A stretch of DNA of 64,000 bases from Siderastrea radians. Its lineage: Eukaryota > Cnidaria > Anthozoa > Scleractinia > Rhizangiidae. Each line of letters begins with the position of its first letter. The first letter of the stretch is position 1. Location of the stretch: contig OZ024890.1 in the NCBI GenBank assembly GCA_964017195.1, positions 18,159,701 through 18,223,700 of the forward strand. Reading direction: 5' to 3'. The position numbers were made by a program, and so were the translations under genes. The notes below the pieces were generated by a model. It worked only from the letters and a program-made list of their open reading frames with translations, was not told the DNA's origin and did no database searches. Positions 11,201-24,900 of this stretch are shown here, one piece after another.

Positions 11201-14200
11201 ACTTCTCTTCGTCCCTTGTGTGGAGGAATAACAAGATTGTCAGAAAGTAAAACGATGATTCCTCTCCACAACGCCAAGGGAGCGGAGGGAAGAGAGGGGA
11301 TAGGGAGGGAGGGAGAAGGAGAGGGGGGGGGGGGTGCAATTATTTTATTCTATCCTCGCGATCCGATAGAAGCCATCGAAGCCCCGGACAAGCCTATTCA
11401 TCATTACATAACATTTTTATATACAACTTTGTTGTAGGAATGTTTGATGGCGATCAAACTTTGTTCAACACCATTCAGCATCCTAAAGAATCACTTACCC
11501 GATTTCAACCGGGCCGAAGACGAAAGAAATGAAGGAAAGATAAGAGAGAAACAGACAACACAAAAAAGTGCCAAGCATTACCGTATAAGCTGTAGCTCCG
11601 CAAGTAAACACGGTACAACTTCCTGGGTTTCGTCAGTTAGCTGAAAAAAGGAATGCACAAATCGGCAGGAAGAGCTGAAGTTTTAATTTCACTACAGTTT
11701 GTTTCAATACTGAACACTTAAGTCATTTTTCTTGTTTCACTTCAACTTGACAATGCCATAGCATTTACGCAAACTCTTTTGAGACTTCAGTGGAAAGAAC
11801 AGCGTGGACTATGTCGTACGCCCGGGGGTCGAACGTTATACAACATCGTTCACCGAGACGTTAAATAACTGTTTTAATTTTAAAGGGTTTGTTTACAAAG
11901 GTTGATGATGTTTGTCGACATTGCAACACATACCGGAATGTTATGATCCGACAGCGTATCGACCATACTGTGACAGATGATATTCCTCACGTTTAAAAAT
12001 TCCCAAGCAATTCAAGAAAATGCTTGGAAATCAAGTGAATGAGGTATATTTTACCTGTTAATTAACCCACACACGTATTCACACACACTGGACTCGATCA
12101 CAATACAGAGAGGACGATAGGAACTCGTTGGAAAAAACCGCTTTAGTCGCTGGCTAGTGTGAAAAAGATGAGCCAAATACACTTCATATCTGCAGACAAC
12201 CCTGTCGTTTTTTTTAAATTTGTATTCCAGATTCAGCAGAAAGGCCATCCATACCACTGGGAAAGGACACCTTAAATTAACAAAACCTGTGAATTCAGCG
12301 ATATATTCTGCCTAGATGCGAAGTCTAGTGAGCTTGAGACGTTTGTATGGCGTAGCGATTTCTTGTATAACCCGTATGTAAGAAACCACTACTGCTACAC
12401 ATACGTCTGTGAAAACTATGAAATTCGCTGACCTATACCTCCGCTTCTGGGCAAGATACAACACTGAAATTCTCAGGTTTTGCCACTGTATTTTAACCCT
12501 TTTAAGCCCTAAGGGACCGTTCATTTTTTACGAGGTAGGGGGGGCTGGTGGGATTTTTGAACTGTCATTAAGAAGTTGCATGGGCCCCCCCTCAGTCAAT
12601 AAATTTTTTCCCATGGCCCCCCCAATAAGGGTAGATTTTTTCTGGTGACCCCCCCCCCCCCAAAAAAAAAAGGAAAAAGAAAACTCAATTAAGCCAGCTA
12701 TGCTATGCATACTGTACAGTTAACAAAACCATCTTTTTGACAATATCAATATATTACAATTAATACTACAGTTGCATTTGGCACTTTTAACTGTACTAAG
12801 TCAGCAAAAGAGAAATGTGTCAGCTCGCTATGAACTTTGAATTCGTTGACGAGTCAAAAAAAAAAAGGAAAAATCAATTTCTGATCTTCTGGTTATGGCT
12901 CTTCCCGAACGTGTTGTGGCTGGCCTATCAACTTCTTCGTCATCGATGAAGGCATCTTCTTCATCGTCATTGATGAAGGCAAGAATGACATCATTCGATT
13001 CGTCTCTTTCACTGCTGCTTTCGCTTCCACTGTTGACGTCTTCATCGCTGTCATCGTTATCAATGTCTAGCAAAGATTCATTTTCAGCTGAGTCTTTTTC
13101 TCTCAATCTTGTTTGTAGCAGATCAGTTCTTTCAGGATTTATTTGGAGAAGCCAGTGTCTGGCAATCACCTTAACCTTATCATGTTTGGTGCTCTTCAGA
13201 TGCTTGTCTAGTCTAAAGTGCTTGAGACATTTGTCAAGTCCTGGCACTCGGAAGCTTTTGTAATTTTGTCGGATCTTCGCACAAATCTTTCCAAGCATAA
13301 TCCTCATGATTTTTCTCCTTCGCCTTCTGGCTTTCCTTGGCCCTCTCCTCTGCCCTCTTCTTCTATCTGAAATCTACCACCTCAAGATGCTTAAGGTGTT
13401 CAACAACAAACTTTGGCTTAACAATAAACGTGTCAGAAAATGCTGCTACACTTTCTGAATCTGATAAAACTAGCCTGCCACTGCCACGCTCCTTCTTCAA
13501 CTGAACTCTGGGCTACCAATCATCTGGATTATGGCCCTCCCTTGGAGTGTTGTTGTACGGTAGGTAATGGTACTCCGGAAGACAGGAATGGTCAGGAAAA
13601 GGCTTCGGACATCTATCTATGAGTGGTCCAGTCCATTCTTTACAAAAAGAACTATTGGTGCCTACCTTTTCTCTACAAGAAAACTTTAAAAACTCCCTGT
13701 AGTTCTCCCCTTCCTCGTAATGTTCAGTTCTGAACTTCTCAATCTTGGAAAAGTAGTTGTTACCAGGGACAGACTCTTTTTTCGCTCCAGTGTTGTGGAA
13801 CTGTACCAGGTATGATGTGTTGTGACATCTATTGATATCGTTTGTCTTATGATTCCGTTTTGAAATGCTGTGAACTGCATTTGAACTGCATTCGACCAAA
13901 CGAATACAGCATTTAATAAGCGATTACAACACAGTGCACTCAATAACATCTATATAAAACGTCGTCCTTCTTTTCTGGTAGGTTACTAGTTCCTCCCCTG
14001 CTGAAGATGCAGACATCTCAAAGGGACTTCGGAAAACAAGTATTGGCTATATTGTAAATCCAAAAGGAAAGAGAACGCAATACTACATGAACATTTTCAA
14101 AGAGGCTCATTTCAAAATGTGAAAGAATGGCGAAAGTGACGAGTCGTTTAAGAATAGGTTCACCACTGAACGATCCCGTCGATACGATATTTTACAATCA

Positions 14201-15926
14201 AAAGAGGTTATCTTTCTAAGTGCGGATGGGTGTTCGAAAAGAGCAAGTGAGTTTTCCAAACCAGGATATCATTTGAAGCCCAGTGATGGAAGAAGATTGA
14301 ACTTCTACATCAAAGAGCACAGAAGCATGTTTGACAAGTTGGATGGCATGGTGAAACATTTGAAAGAACATGATTCCACACTCTTCCAGCCTAATGGGCT
14401 TACCTTGAAGCAAGGAGAAGAATTTGCTCACGATTTTAATGTGGAGCAAATCAAGTGCAAGCAGGATATGGAAATGCTAGAAGAAAACAAGAAAAGTTTC
14501 CACACTATATATAAGGGCATACATAAAGAACATATAAGCAAGAGGCGAAGAAAGAAAGAAAACCGAAGAAAATCAAATGAAAGGAAGAAGAAGCGGGATG
14601 CAAACAACGTCCCACGAGTGTATGGCATCTGTGTTGGAAACCCGCTAGGTAATGATCTTGCGGAATGTTTTGTGTATCCTCCTTCCCTAGCCATCCCTGA
14701 AGAGTGCGTCAACGTCGAAGATGTTGCAGAATTACTGAATAGACGAGATGCACCACATATTGCACCGATGTTGCAATCAAACCACTTCAGCAATGCGGCA
14801 GGAAGCAGAATAATCACAAACCTCAAGCCTGACGTGAGAGGTGTGTACTGCTTTTCTGTCCCCTGAAGAGTATGCTCTGCCTGAAAGGAACGAAAGCGAC
14901 TCCCACAGCGCTAGCAGCACAAGCGACGAGGAAGAGCTTGAAGAAGATTAGCAGAGAGAAGCAATGTAGTAACAGTAACTTTATTCATTCAAGATAGTTT
15001 ACAGGCCTTTATAGCAGCTTGCAGGTAGCTTAGGCTATTCTGGTCGAGCTACCACTAAAAATACAGAAATGAAAATTAAGTAACTAAATAGAAAGAAAAC
15101 TTTGTTGATTTATTAAAGTTCCCTAGCTTTAAAATTGTAGTCTGTAGCCGTGGAAACGTTATTAAAAGCAGAAGGAACTTCGTTAATAGATATTTAAATC
15201 TAATTTGTGTATTTCGGTAGGGATATATTTTTTTAAAATAGTACAACATATCCCATCTTTAAGTATTACAAAAATATTTCACGTGACCCCCCCTTTTCCC
15301 TTATTTTTTTTAGATGGCCCCCCCTTTAAGGCCATTTTTTTTACGTGACCCCCCCCCAAATCCCACCAGCCCCCCCTACCTCGTAAAAAATGAACGGTCC
15401 CTAACAGTGACGAAAATGAAATTTCTCTTTACATCATTACTGCTTGTCCAAACATACAAGTGATGAGAATAAAGGAAGTGATCACCAAGGATGAGATGTC
15501 TTGATATTTGGACAAATTCTCCTTAATAGTTCCATAACAAATGTATGGAGAACAGTAAGGAGAATATGCAATTTCATATCAGGGATTGCCCTTTGCAGTG
15601 GTATCGATGGCTTTTTTTTTGTCTGAGCCGAAATACAAAATTTACAAATAATACTAGGTGGCCTATTCAGCTTTCCATTGAATGATGACTTAAGATAAAA
15701 AAAATCGAGTCCCTGACTAGAGTAGAACCTATTCCCTTTTGCATACCAATTGGATGCCCTAACCAACGACCTACGAGGAGAACTGTGGCAAACAGAATTC
15801 CATTCACTTTTAACATAACTGTGCTTTACATACATCTTTAAAACTAAAGCTTCTTACCTCTTGTGCTATGCCAAGCAGTAGTCTGTCGTAAGCGAACTCG
15901 CTCCACCAAGAAGAGTCTTTCAAGTC
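8282..15926 (-). CDS. JARID2: JARID2 exons 21-26: C-terminal region with Cys/His module
   Basis: Exons 15926-15858, 11640-11582, 11214-11123, 10674-10577, 9449-9342 and 8350-8282. The first three encode helices related to the human PFSMEKLLYQIAQ and LSTISALLDELRDTE segments. Exon 24 encodes KKGKKSHSNWTQPDSS and CVLFCEECDKPCFLSA. Exon 25 adds VLCLKHAVKQI, giving a reduced C5HC2-type zinc module (C1785, C1789, C1792, C1796, C1811, H1814); the middle cysteines of the KDM5 finger are absent. The last exon ends KKHEAPPN then TAA (8284-8282). Confidence 0.92.
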
Positions 15927-18900
15927 CTAAACAAAACAAGTGTAAAGTTAACCTCCTAGGGACTGCATGTGTATCGTTCAAGTTTACTTTATTTTAGCAA
16001 CCGCTGGCGCGGCTGAGTCTCTCATAAGCGAAATACATATACACAACCTTTGGTTGTATTAAACCTGAGATTTACGGAGTAGCCAAAAGACAGGTACTAT
16101 CTCCGACCACTTTTATCAGGAAAGGTGTTGCCATAGGGTGGGTGGTCATTAAGAAAGAATGAGCTGCAATCAGTTTAAGCCGTCAAACACCGTACAGTGT
16201 TAAGAAACGCCTCTCCGACAAGCACTTTAAATTGACTACCTTTCCTGATGATGAAAAAAAGAAACAAACATCGACGCCTGGGGTGGCCATTTACAAGAGA
16301 TTCAACTGTATGTGTTCTCGTTAGTTACACGCATGCAGAAGAAAGAGAATCCCCTGTCTGCATCAATTCCTCCTACTCCCCCGGGATATATTTTCTGTCG
16401 CTCATTAAAAGCTGGAGGCTATGAATGACGTTTTCCCTAAGGAAGGGTTTTAAATAAAACCGAAACATTGGCACAATTTAGTTTCCAGTTTTGAGTTTAC
16501 CTTTCAAGGAATCTCTGGAACTAAATAACTTCACAGAACGTATAACGTTGAACTAACGTTTCAATATATTTGTTTCATTATCAGAAATTTGGATTCGGCA
16601 GCTATCAAAATTAAAAAAAAAAGATAAAATATATATATAAAAAAAGGAACCGGTAAGTGGGGGCACTCTTACCTTGTACCGTTTAGAGCCAAGCAGTAGC
16701 CAGTCGGGCGGCGCAAAGTTGACAGCTTCTGAGACAGAATAACCACAGCTAATGCTACTGTGGTATGCCTGCAAACAAGATGAACAATGCGTTACAACAA
16801 AAGGGTGAGCACGGCTAATGCTATTCTGTGGTATGCCTGCAAACAAACCTTAGAGTGCATTACAGCTAGAGAGCAAGCCAGCTTGGAGCTGATGCTACTG
16901 TGGTGTGCGCATAATAATTTGCAATGAACTACAACAACAGGGCTGGGAAAAGTTATAGCACAACGGACCATCAGCGTCTAATGTCTTAAAATTACCGTCC
17001 GTGAGTCAACGTTCAAAAAGGAATTTAATGGCGGTCACAGCCCTCTTGGTACTTCATTGTCCCTCACTATTAGAAAAGACGTTTTCCGTATTTCGCTTTA
17101 TCTGGATGCTGATGTTTCCTGCCTAAAGCGAGACACGTAAGTATTTTTAAAATCTAAACCACGAAAAGCAGCCCTTCTTACTTCAGGAAAGACAATCACA
17201 AACTGTCCCTGCTTCTGCACAACTCTTGTAACTGTCACACCGCTGTCGGTCAGGCTGCTGGGAGAGACCTGTGAACAGTAAAGGAATATCAAAAGCTTAT
17301 GGAGGTGCGATTAGGGTTAATGTCTGCGACCAGGGTTCGCCGGGATCGGCGCGTCTTATGCGATCGGCGAAGGCACGAGTTACGATTCGTTGAATAGAAT
17401 GTTAACTCACGGATTTTCAGCTCGCAGAGGGCACTCACGCGAACCTAAACAACCGAGCCTGCTCGTGGGCTAGTCGGACTTTCGAACTGTAAGAGTCTCT
17501 GTCATAAGGTTGTTTCCTTAGGCACACTTTGCTCCATATTTTCTTACCCCACCTAGGAGGGTTAACGGGGAGAAACGTTACGAAAACCTAAAAGAAATGC
17601 TGCATGTAGCCTTACGATGGACTAGCATCCCATCCAGGGGGAGAAATGGTACTCATAGTCACTTTATGCTAGGTAGCATCCCATCCTGGAGGAGTAGTAA
17701 TACTCCTAGTCACTTTATGCTGGGTATCCTGTGATGGACGAGCATTCCATCCAAGGAGGAGTAGTAATACTCCTAGTCACTTTATGCTGGGTATCCTGTG
17801 ATGGACGAGCATCCCATCTAGGGGGGGAGTAGTAATACTCCTAGTCACTTTATGCTGGATATCCTGTGATGGACTAGCAGCCCATCCAGGGGAAGTAGTA
17901 ATACTCCTAGTCACATTATGCTGGGTGTCCTGTGATGGACTAGCATCCCATCCTACAGAAACCGGGTGAAGTGCTGGGGCGCCTGTGACTCGAGTACGAC
18001 TATACTTCATCACAAAACTTGCATTACGCGAACTAAACATGACGGGATTCGTTAATCAATGGGCGCATTATCTCCTGTTTCTTTTTAAACTAATGCTGGA
18101 TGCAAAATTGCTGAAATTAATTTACCATCTTTCTTTCAAGCGATGTTTCCGCAGCTTCGTCGTCCTCTTGTTCAAAAAGAGAAGCAAGTTTTTTCCTCTC
18201 CCCAACAGGAACGCTATACCTAAGATTCATTCGAGACAACAATCAGTGAAATTAGATGTGGTCACATTCTGCGCGTTGCGCTGTTAATGCATAATAAAGG
18301 TGCCCGAATGAAATACCAATGAAAACTAAACCTTGGCTTTTCTCACCAGATTTTCTCGGCGCCGCTATGAAGATAGTCAACTGTGTACAGAGCTAGAGGA
18401 TGCGCCTGCCACGACTTCACAGAGAACAACATGTCAAACTGAAGCCAGGGAATCGTTATATCTGAAACAAACGTAGTGTAACACTTGTGAGATGTGGTTA
18501 GAATGACAAAGTCACAAGTACCCCACATGCGTTCTCTGGTGAGCTGGAGCCAGTGCGCACAAGGGCCGCGTTGGTAGCGGGCATTGCTCCTCTTAACCCT
18601 TTCACTTCCAGAGTCAGTTATGGAGACACTAAGGTGATTCTAACTTCTGAGTCTGTGGATGAAATCCTATGGTGTGACCATTCAAATAAAACCTCGTCAG
18701 TAGTACTTTCACATGGAACTATTTATATTTAAGTTTTTAACAAAATTAAACGTGAGATTTGTCTTGAATTTTGATTTTAGGCACTCTTGGGAGTGAAAGG
18801 GTTAAGGGATGACGCACGCTGCCAACACGGCAAAGGTGCCTATTGGCTGCAGGTTATCAGAGCACGCATCTGTTGTAGTTGTGACTCCGCAACAAACAGG

Positions 18901-21900
18901 TAAAAGGAGCTACGTCACGGTACTTTCATTCATTTTTCAGATCTGACAAAATTACTTTCACATTGAACGAAACCACAAAATAATAGTTTCCTAAGGTAGA
19001 AGAACACCAAAGAAGTGATAATAAACCAAAACTAAATAAGGATGGTTACGACTGAGGGAGATTAAGACGGACTACGAATAACAAACTTGAAAAAATTTGC
19101 CAATTTTTTCAAGATGCGTTATCCGTGACGTAGCTCCTTTAGGAAATGAATGTAAAGCAATGAAATGTTCTCTCATAATTTTTCTCACCTTGAACATGTC
19201 CCAGATGTTTCAAAACTGAACCGGGTAAATGAGGAAGAACATTCAAATTCCATCCAAGCCTACAAAATAAACACCGTCATAATTATGATCATTACAACAA
19301 GAATCCAAGAGAAAAATGTAGACTGTATTAATGACTCACTTTGAATACGGATCTCCTTTATCAGTCGGAAAACAGCTGTGTTCCTGGTTTGTATCCACAA
19401 TTCCTCGGTGTACAGACACAAAGCTTTCACGGTCATGAACAATCTTCCAGAATTCCCTCTGTGAATTTAGAGCAAAGGTCCGAGAGTCACGAACTTCGTC
19501 ACTTTTAGATAAGCAGCCTTTTTACGTCGCTACTTTCGGGAGGTCGTTACCTTTCGGAGATTAGGTGATGTTGGGTAGCAAAAGCCTAGGGATCTCCTGA
19601 GATGTATTGTTGGGAAACGATAACCTATTGATTTAACATTTATCTTAATTTAAAAGAACTTCGTGAATCCAGCTCCTGAACAGAATATGGGTTCGTTCAT
19701 CTGTGAAAAATAAAACATATACGTCCTATATTTATTGATAGGCAATTTTCTTTTTCTTCTTCGAAAAATTCAGCGTTGGAAATTTTACAATTGGGACTAC
19801 GATGGACGCTAACATGAAGTGCTCACAAACTTATTAATAAACATCACTGGCTTTTCGACGATAAGTTTTTGCCCTGGCCCTGGATTGAGAAGAGATTTGG
19901 CTGGTTATTTCATTGGTAAAGCGAAGCAGCTTTTAGCGCGAAATAAACACTTACCTCAACGTCGTTTGCTGAAGGAGGGTTCTTGAAGAAATGTGCATGT
20001 ACGTTACGAGCAAGTCTTTGAAATGGCACCAAGGACAGGTTGCGCCCCTAAAATAACAGAGTACTCAGTATTACCTACATATGCTTTGCCCTACATCAAG
20101 AAGAGTAGACGAGAAAACCGGAGTTTCACAACTATCGCAAAATGCCATCCATAAAGCTCCTACCTTGACAGACCAGGAATCTGTGTCTTGTTCTACAAGG
20201 AAAGCAGTTAAGAAGCGCATGTGAATACTTAACAATTAGATTATGAGCTCGAGATTTCTATCGCGTGATAGTTGATGAGGCCGAAGGCCGAATCAACTAT
20301 CACGCATAGAAATCGAGAGCGAATAATCTAATTGTTTTAGTATTAATCTCGATTAATATTCCACTAAAGTGAAAAGTTTTACATCATTGCACTGTTGTTT
20401 TGAAGTATAAGACTGTGCCTGCCACTCACCTTGTCGCTACTCACTATCTATCACGGAATAGATAGCGAGTAGGGTAGCCAATCAGATTGCAGCATTTATG
20501 ATAGAACGCTAGTAGATTTATACGAAACACAGATAGAAAACTTCTTTAACCCTTTAAGCCCTAACAGTGACGACGATGAAAATTCTCTTTACATTACCGC
20601 TACTTTTTCAAACATTCAAGCGAGGAGAATTAAGGAATTGATCACTAAAGGATAAGATGTCCTGATATTTAGACAAATTCTCCTTACTAGTTACATAAGA
20701 AATGTATGAAGAACAGTAAGGAGAATATGCATTTTTAAAGGCTGAAATCGGTTGACCACTTTTTGGATGCCCCTGAGCCGGAAAAGGAGTTTAACTTCTC
20801 GTGAAGGAAATCCCTTAAGACAGCTGCAGCTAAATCACATAGAACTAAGGATTTCATTAAAGAGATCCTGAATACGACCATTCAGTCATCTACCTGATAG
20901 AGAGCTCTTCCTGAAATGAGTGGAATGGTCTTCGCACTGGGTATCCAGTTTAAGAAACTACTTTTCTTTCAACTTGGAAAAAAATTCAAGGCTAGAACGG
21001 GAATCGAACCTATGACCTCCGCGATACCAGTGCGCTGCTCTACTAAACTATACAGCACCTTTTAGGGGAGTTGTTTTTTAAGTATTTTATGCAGCTGAGG
21101 ATTTAAAAGGTTTCAGTGGCCGTTAATACAGTATCTCTTTCTAGCCCAGCAGAGTGAATGACGTATCATAGTTACCCTTGCTTTCTCTTTCTGATTGAAC
21201 CAGCCGTAAAAGTTCATCTTTTTCCTCCTAAAAAAGAAACAGTCAAGGACAATTTCAGTTGTCACCAATTCTAGAAATTTGCCTCGTGGGAGAATAAATA
21301 TTCAAACCAAAGAGTTTACCTGTGGTAGAAGGTCGTATGAGAGTAAATATTTGCAGTAGATGTCCTGAAGCTTTCCTATACGGTCTTGTGCCTGAAAGAG
21401 CGCGAAAAACACGAAGTTCTCGAGACAGCAAGGACAAAAATTTAGCAACAATTATGGTCGTCAAAATGTAAACCAAGGTACATCGTTTTCAAAATCATAA
21501 CGCGATGCTTAGTTTGCTTTTGTTACGGTTCGAATTTTGACCAACTAGAAACTGAAAGCTTCGAACAATAGATTTGCCATGTTAGTAAGCAACAACACTG
21601 ACAGCAAAAACCGCAGGCTCAGCGGGAGCTGAGTTCACTGCTTCAGGTTTGGGAAATTCTAACATTCCCAGATAAGCTAAAAACAGCTGATTACCGGAGT
21701 GAAAACTTGCACTAGGCCTTAGAAGACAATCGTTCCAACAGAAAAGAAAGAAGGAAATCAAAGAAATGGCATCTTATAGAGGTTCTCACTTCAAACGAAT
21801 GTAGTATACAAAATTAATGTAAGATCACAAAGCCAGGCTTACTGGAGTAAGAAGACTGCTTGTTTGCAAAATTATGCTACTGAAGCCGAACTTACCGCTC

Positions 21901-24900
21901 GAGGTATTCTCAATAAGTCAGCGACTTTTGTCCACTTTTTGCTATCAATAACCTGTGAAAGTGAAAGAATAGCTGGCTATCTTATGTTTTATAAGCTTAC
22001 AAAATTACAATTCACACTTCCTTAGAAGAACAACTTTCCATGCACCACTCTCCCTCTTTGATTATAAGATTAACACCTGCTTGATTAAAATATAAACAAG
22101 CAATAAAGTTGAAGACGAAGTTTAAGGGGCGTACCTTTTGAAGTCCGCCAAATTGTTTCACCACTCTGGAAAACTGAGGTAGATCCAGTTCATATCCGCC
22201 AATCTGCAAGATGAACATAAATTAAAAGACCTTGAAAGGTTGAGTTCGGGTAAATCAAACTTAACCTTTAAAGCAAGCTATCTCGTGTTTCGCTTTATGC
22301 AGCTCATAATTTGTAGTCCGTCTTTGGCCACGTATGGCTAGGATGGAAATGGATTTCAACTTGAAAATGTTGAGTTCTGCGGTTGTGCCTTGCAAAAAAA
22401 TCGCTCAAAACTTATGATGATTTGCTCTCCTTGCTAAAATGCACTCGAAATCTTCCTCTTGGTGTTCTTGCGTGTGAGCAAAGGTACTTAATCATAACTT
22501 TAAGCCCTGATATGAAATCACATATTCTCCTTACTGCTCTCCATACATTTCATATGGAACTAGTAAGGAGAATTTGTCCAAATATCAAGATGATCCCAAA
22601 TATCATGATGTGACGAGAAATTTCATTTTCGTCACTGTCAGGGCTTAAAGTGTTAACCAATCTGTTAGGCCTTAAAGGGTTAACCAATCTTTGCTTAACA
22701 CCAAACATCAGCTATCAATTGACTATATGAAGTACTACCTCTTCAGATCTTTCAGTGTACAAGACATGTTTTATCTTTGGAGTTTTCTTGTCTCACATTC
22801 CGTTGTTACGGACTCGTTATTGCAGACATCAAATTGCGGAGCTTAGCATTTCCAATACAATGGACATTGACTGTAACGGCTAGTCATTTTCTGTGCTGGT
22901 CGGCCGTGATCACGGTACGTTACCTGAGGCATGGGCACGAGAGAGATAGACTGCTGATCAAGATGCTTCTTGATGCATGCCAATTCCTCCTCCACAGGAC
23001 CCCACCTGGGAAAATTTTGACAAAAGCAAATGGTGGAGTAATGGAGAAGCTTAGACGTACATATATGAGCCCTTGCTTTCAGAACAGATAGTTAAGTGGT
23101 GCTAAGAGGGCGAGCAGTGCGAGCAACAAGGGTGGTCTAAGGATTTTGTTACTTTTGTCCGCGAGTTCAAATCTGCCTAAGAAATTAAATTATTTCTAGA
23201 AACTATTCCATAAAAGTATCATTGTTATACTGGAATACACAAGGAAACGAATGCGCAGCAATGTTCGCCTCTCTATTACTGTCTCATCGTGTAGGCCGTC
23301 ACGCCCGAAATTTCCCTGCGGAAAACTGAACTGAAGGACAAACAGTACCAGAAAGGCACTGCTCAGCGGTTTTCACTTGAATGACCGCATCTTGACCTTA
23401 GAACCAGACTGCACGCCTTAAGGGTTGACCGCCGGAGTGAAACCTTGGTTATCAGAGACTCGCCTCAACAATGAGCGTTACTGCCTCCTCGGACGTCGCA
23501 CAGGACAAGAGTACTGTACTAGAGGTGAACTCACCTGTCTTGAAGTCTGTGTATCAGTTGGCGCTCACTGTTGAACCTCACATTGTCGGAAATCTGAAAC
23601 TCGGGCTAAAAAAGTAAACATTGTCAGTGAAGCGCGTGACAAACTGAAAATCGCTGTAAATCATGGTGCATTACAAGAAGGAGACTAGAACTGCCCACTT
23701 TCAGATAGCGTCTTTTTAACATTAGCATGCACATGTTACATGAATTCACGTTTCACGACGTTCTACGAGGTGCGAGAAAATTTTTACGATACTGAATTTT
23801 CGCGAAAGTGGGGAATTTGTCAAAACTTTCCTCCAATAAAGACGGCAAACTTTCGCAATTTCAAAAAAATCGCGAAAATTTGATGTCGCGAAATTTCCTG
23901 TCACCAGGTAGTTTCACCCGGCAGGCCCGTGTTAACTGTTCCTATGTCGAACTATAAATTCTTAATTCACTCAAGAATGACGGAAGACTGTGTTCAAGTC
24001 TAAAATACACCCTACAAGAAATGTAAAACAAACGTAAAAACAAACCTTCCATGACTCGGGAGGAACAATGACACAAACACCGAACTTCTCGGTTTCATGG
24101 CGTATCATCTTAATGTAAGCAGCTGGGTCTTTGAATTCCTCTTCACTGGGATGAAATATGGGAGGATCGTTCGTCTTATCCAAAGAAGGACAAATCGTGT
24201 GCTTCTGTTTGGAACCTAGAGTCTTCTTGCCTACAATCTTCGGAGTATTACAAGACGTCTTAAGGTCAATGATATTGCCAGCAACGACTAAATCCGAACC
24301 GCTTTTCTTTCCTTTTAAACTGGGTGAATTTGAAGACGGTGGATTTGCATGAAGTTCATCACGGCGAAATAATGGGCTTGGGTTGTCCCTGTTCAAACTA
24401 GGTGAATTTGAAGAACGAGGCTTGGCTGGAACCTCAATACGACGGAGCAACGGGGGAGTACTGCAATCGTTTACGTAAGATTTTCGCATTAAGTGCTCTC
24501 TTGCTGACGTTTCAGCCAGAGTTGATTCGTTGGAAAACACATTTGTCCCCGAATCGGGCCGCGAAATGCCTTCGTGGAAAGCCGTAGGCAAATGATACGT
24601 TCTGGAATTTTCATGTCCGCCTACACGAGGCTCACTTTGCCTATTAAGTGACTCTCCTTGGTTAAGATTTGCGCATTCTATAACAGAAATATGCCGCTGA
24701 TCACAAGATTGGATTGGAGCCAAGGAGTAACCTTCCAACGTTGGCGTGCTTGAATTTGAACGTGATCCTTCAGAATGAGGCAAGTTTACAGAGAAAGTGT
24801 ACGGTTTGGGAGGAGAATTCCGCCAGGCAATGGATTGTTCAGAATAGGGTGATTCTAAATGAGACCACGTGGGAGGAAAGCTGTCAAACGTGTTTTCTGT

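Larger units (their letters stand above)
12513..15401. mobile_element. 2.9-kb DNA transposon with GGGACCGTTC ends, decayed coding capacity
   Basis: The ends GGGACCGTTCATTTTTTACG and its reverse complement are extended by GAGGTAGGGGGGGCTGGTGG on both sides. The element is flanked by TAA (12510-12512 and 15402-15404). It sits in JARID2 intron 21 and splits a TTAACCCTTTAAGCCC MITE. It holds two longer open stretches, 12828-13307 (-) and 14273-14866 (+), on opposite strands, so either a two-gene element or an eroded one. I do not recognise the superfamily. Confidence 0.8.
12493..15585. mobile_element. TTAACCCTTTAAGCCC MITE split by the 2.9-kb transposon
   Basis: The first 20 bp (TTAACCCTTTTAAGCCCTAA) lie at 12493-12512 and the rest resumes at 15402 (TAACAGTGACGAAAATGAAA, then TTCTCTTTACAT and GGAGAATATGC). 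The uninterrupted copy at 20546-20740 shows the joined order. This dates the MITE as older than the inserted element. Confidence 0.8.

Noticed and set aside
12895..13263. Plus-strand Ser-rich ORF
   Set aside because: Antisense shadow of the acidic minus-strand ORF in the transposon; composition is explained by the opposite strand's Asp/Glu codons.
16553..16846. 97-codon ORF extending upstream of JARID2 exon 20
   Set aside because: Only the 32 codons after the acceptor at 16768 belong to the gene; the remainder is intron, including a duplicated acceptor.
17617..17960. Regularly spaced repeats that might suggest a CRISPR array
   Set aside because: Units are contiguous with no unique spacers, derive from a SINE body, and the genome is eukaryotic.
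20270..20296. Hammerhead ribozyme
   Set aside because: The essential core C is T, the post-GAA base is T and no cleavage site is placed; kept only as a low-level finding.
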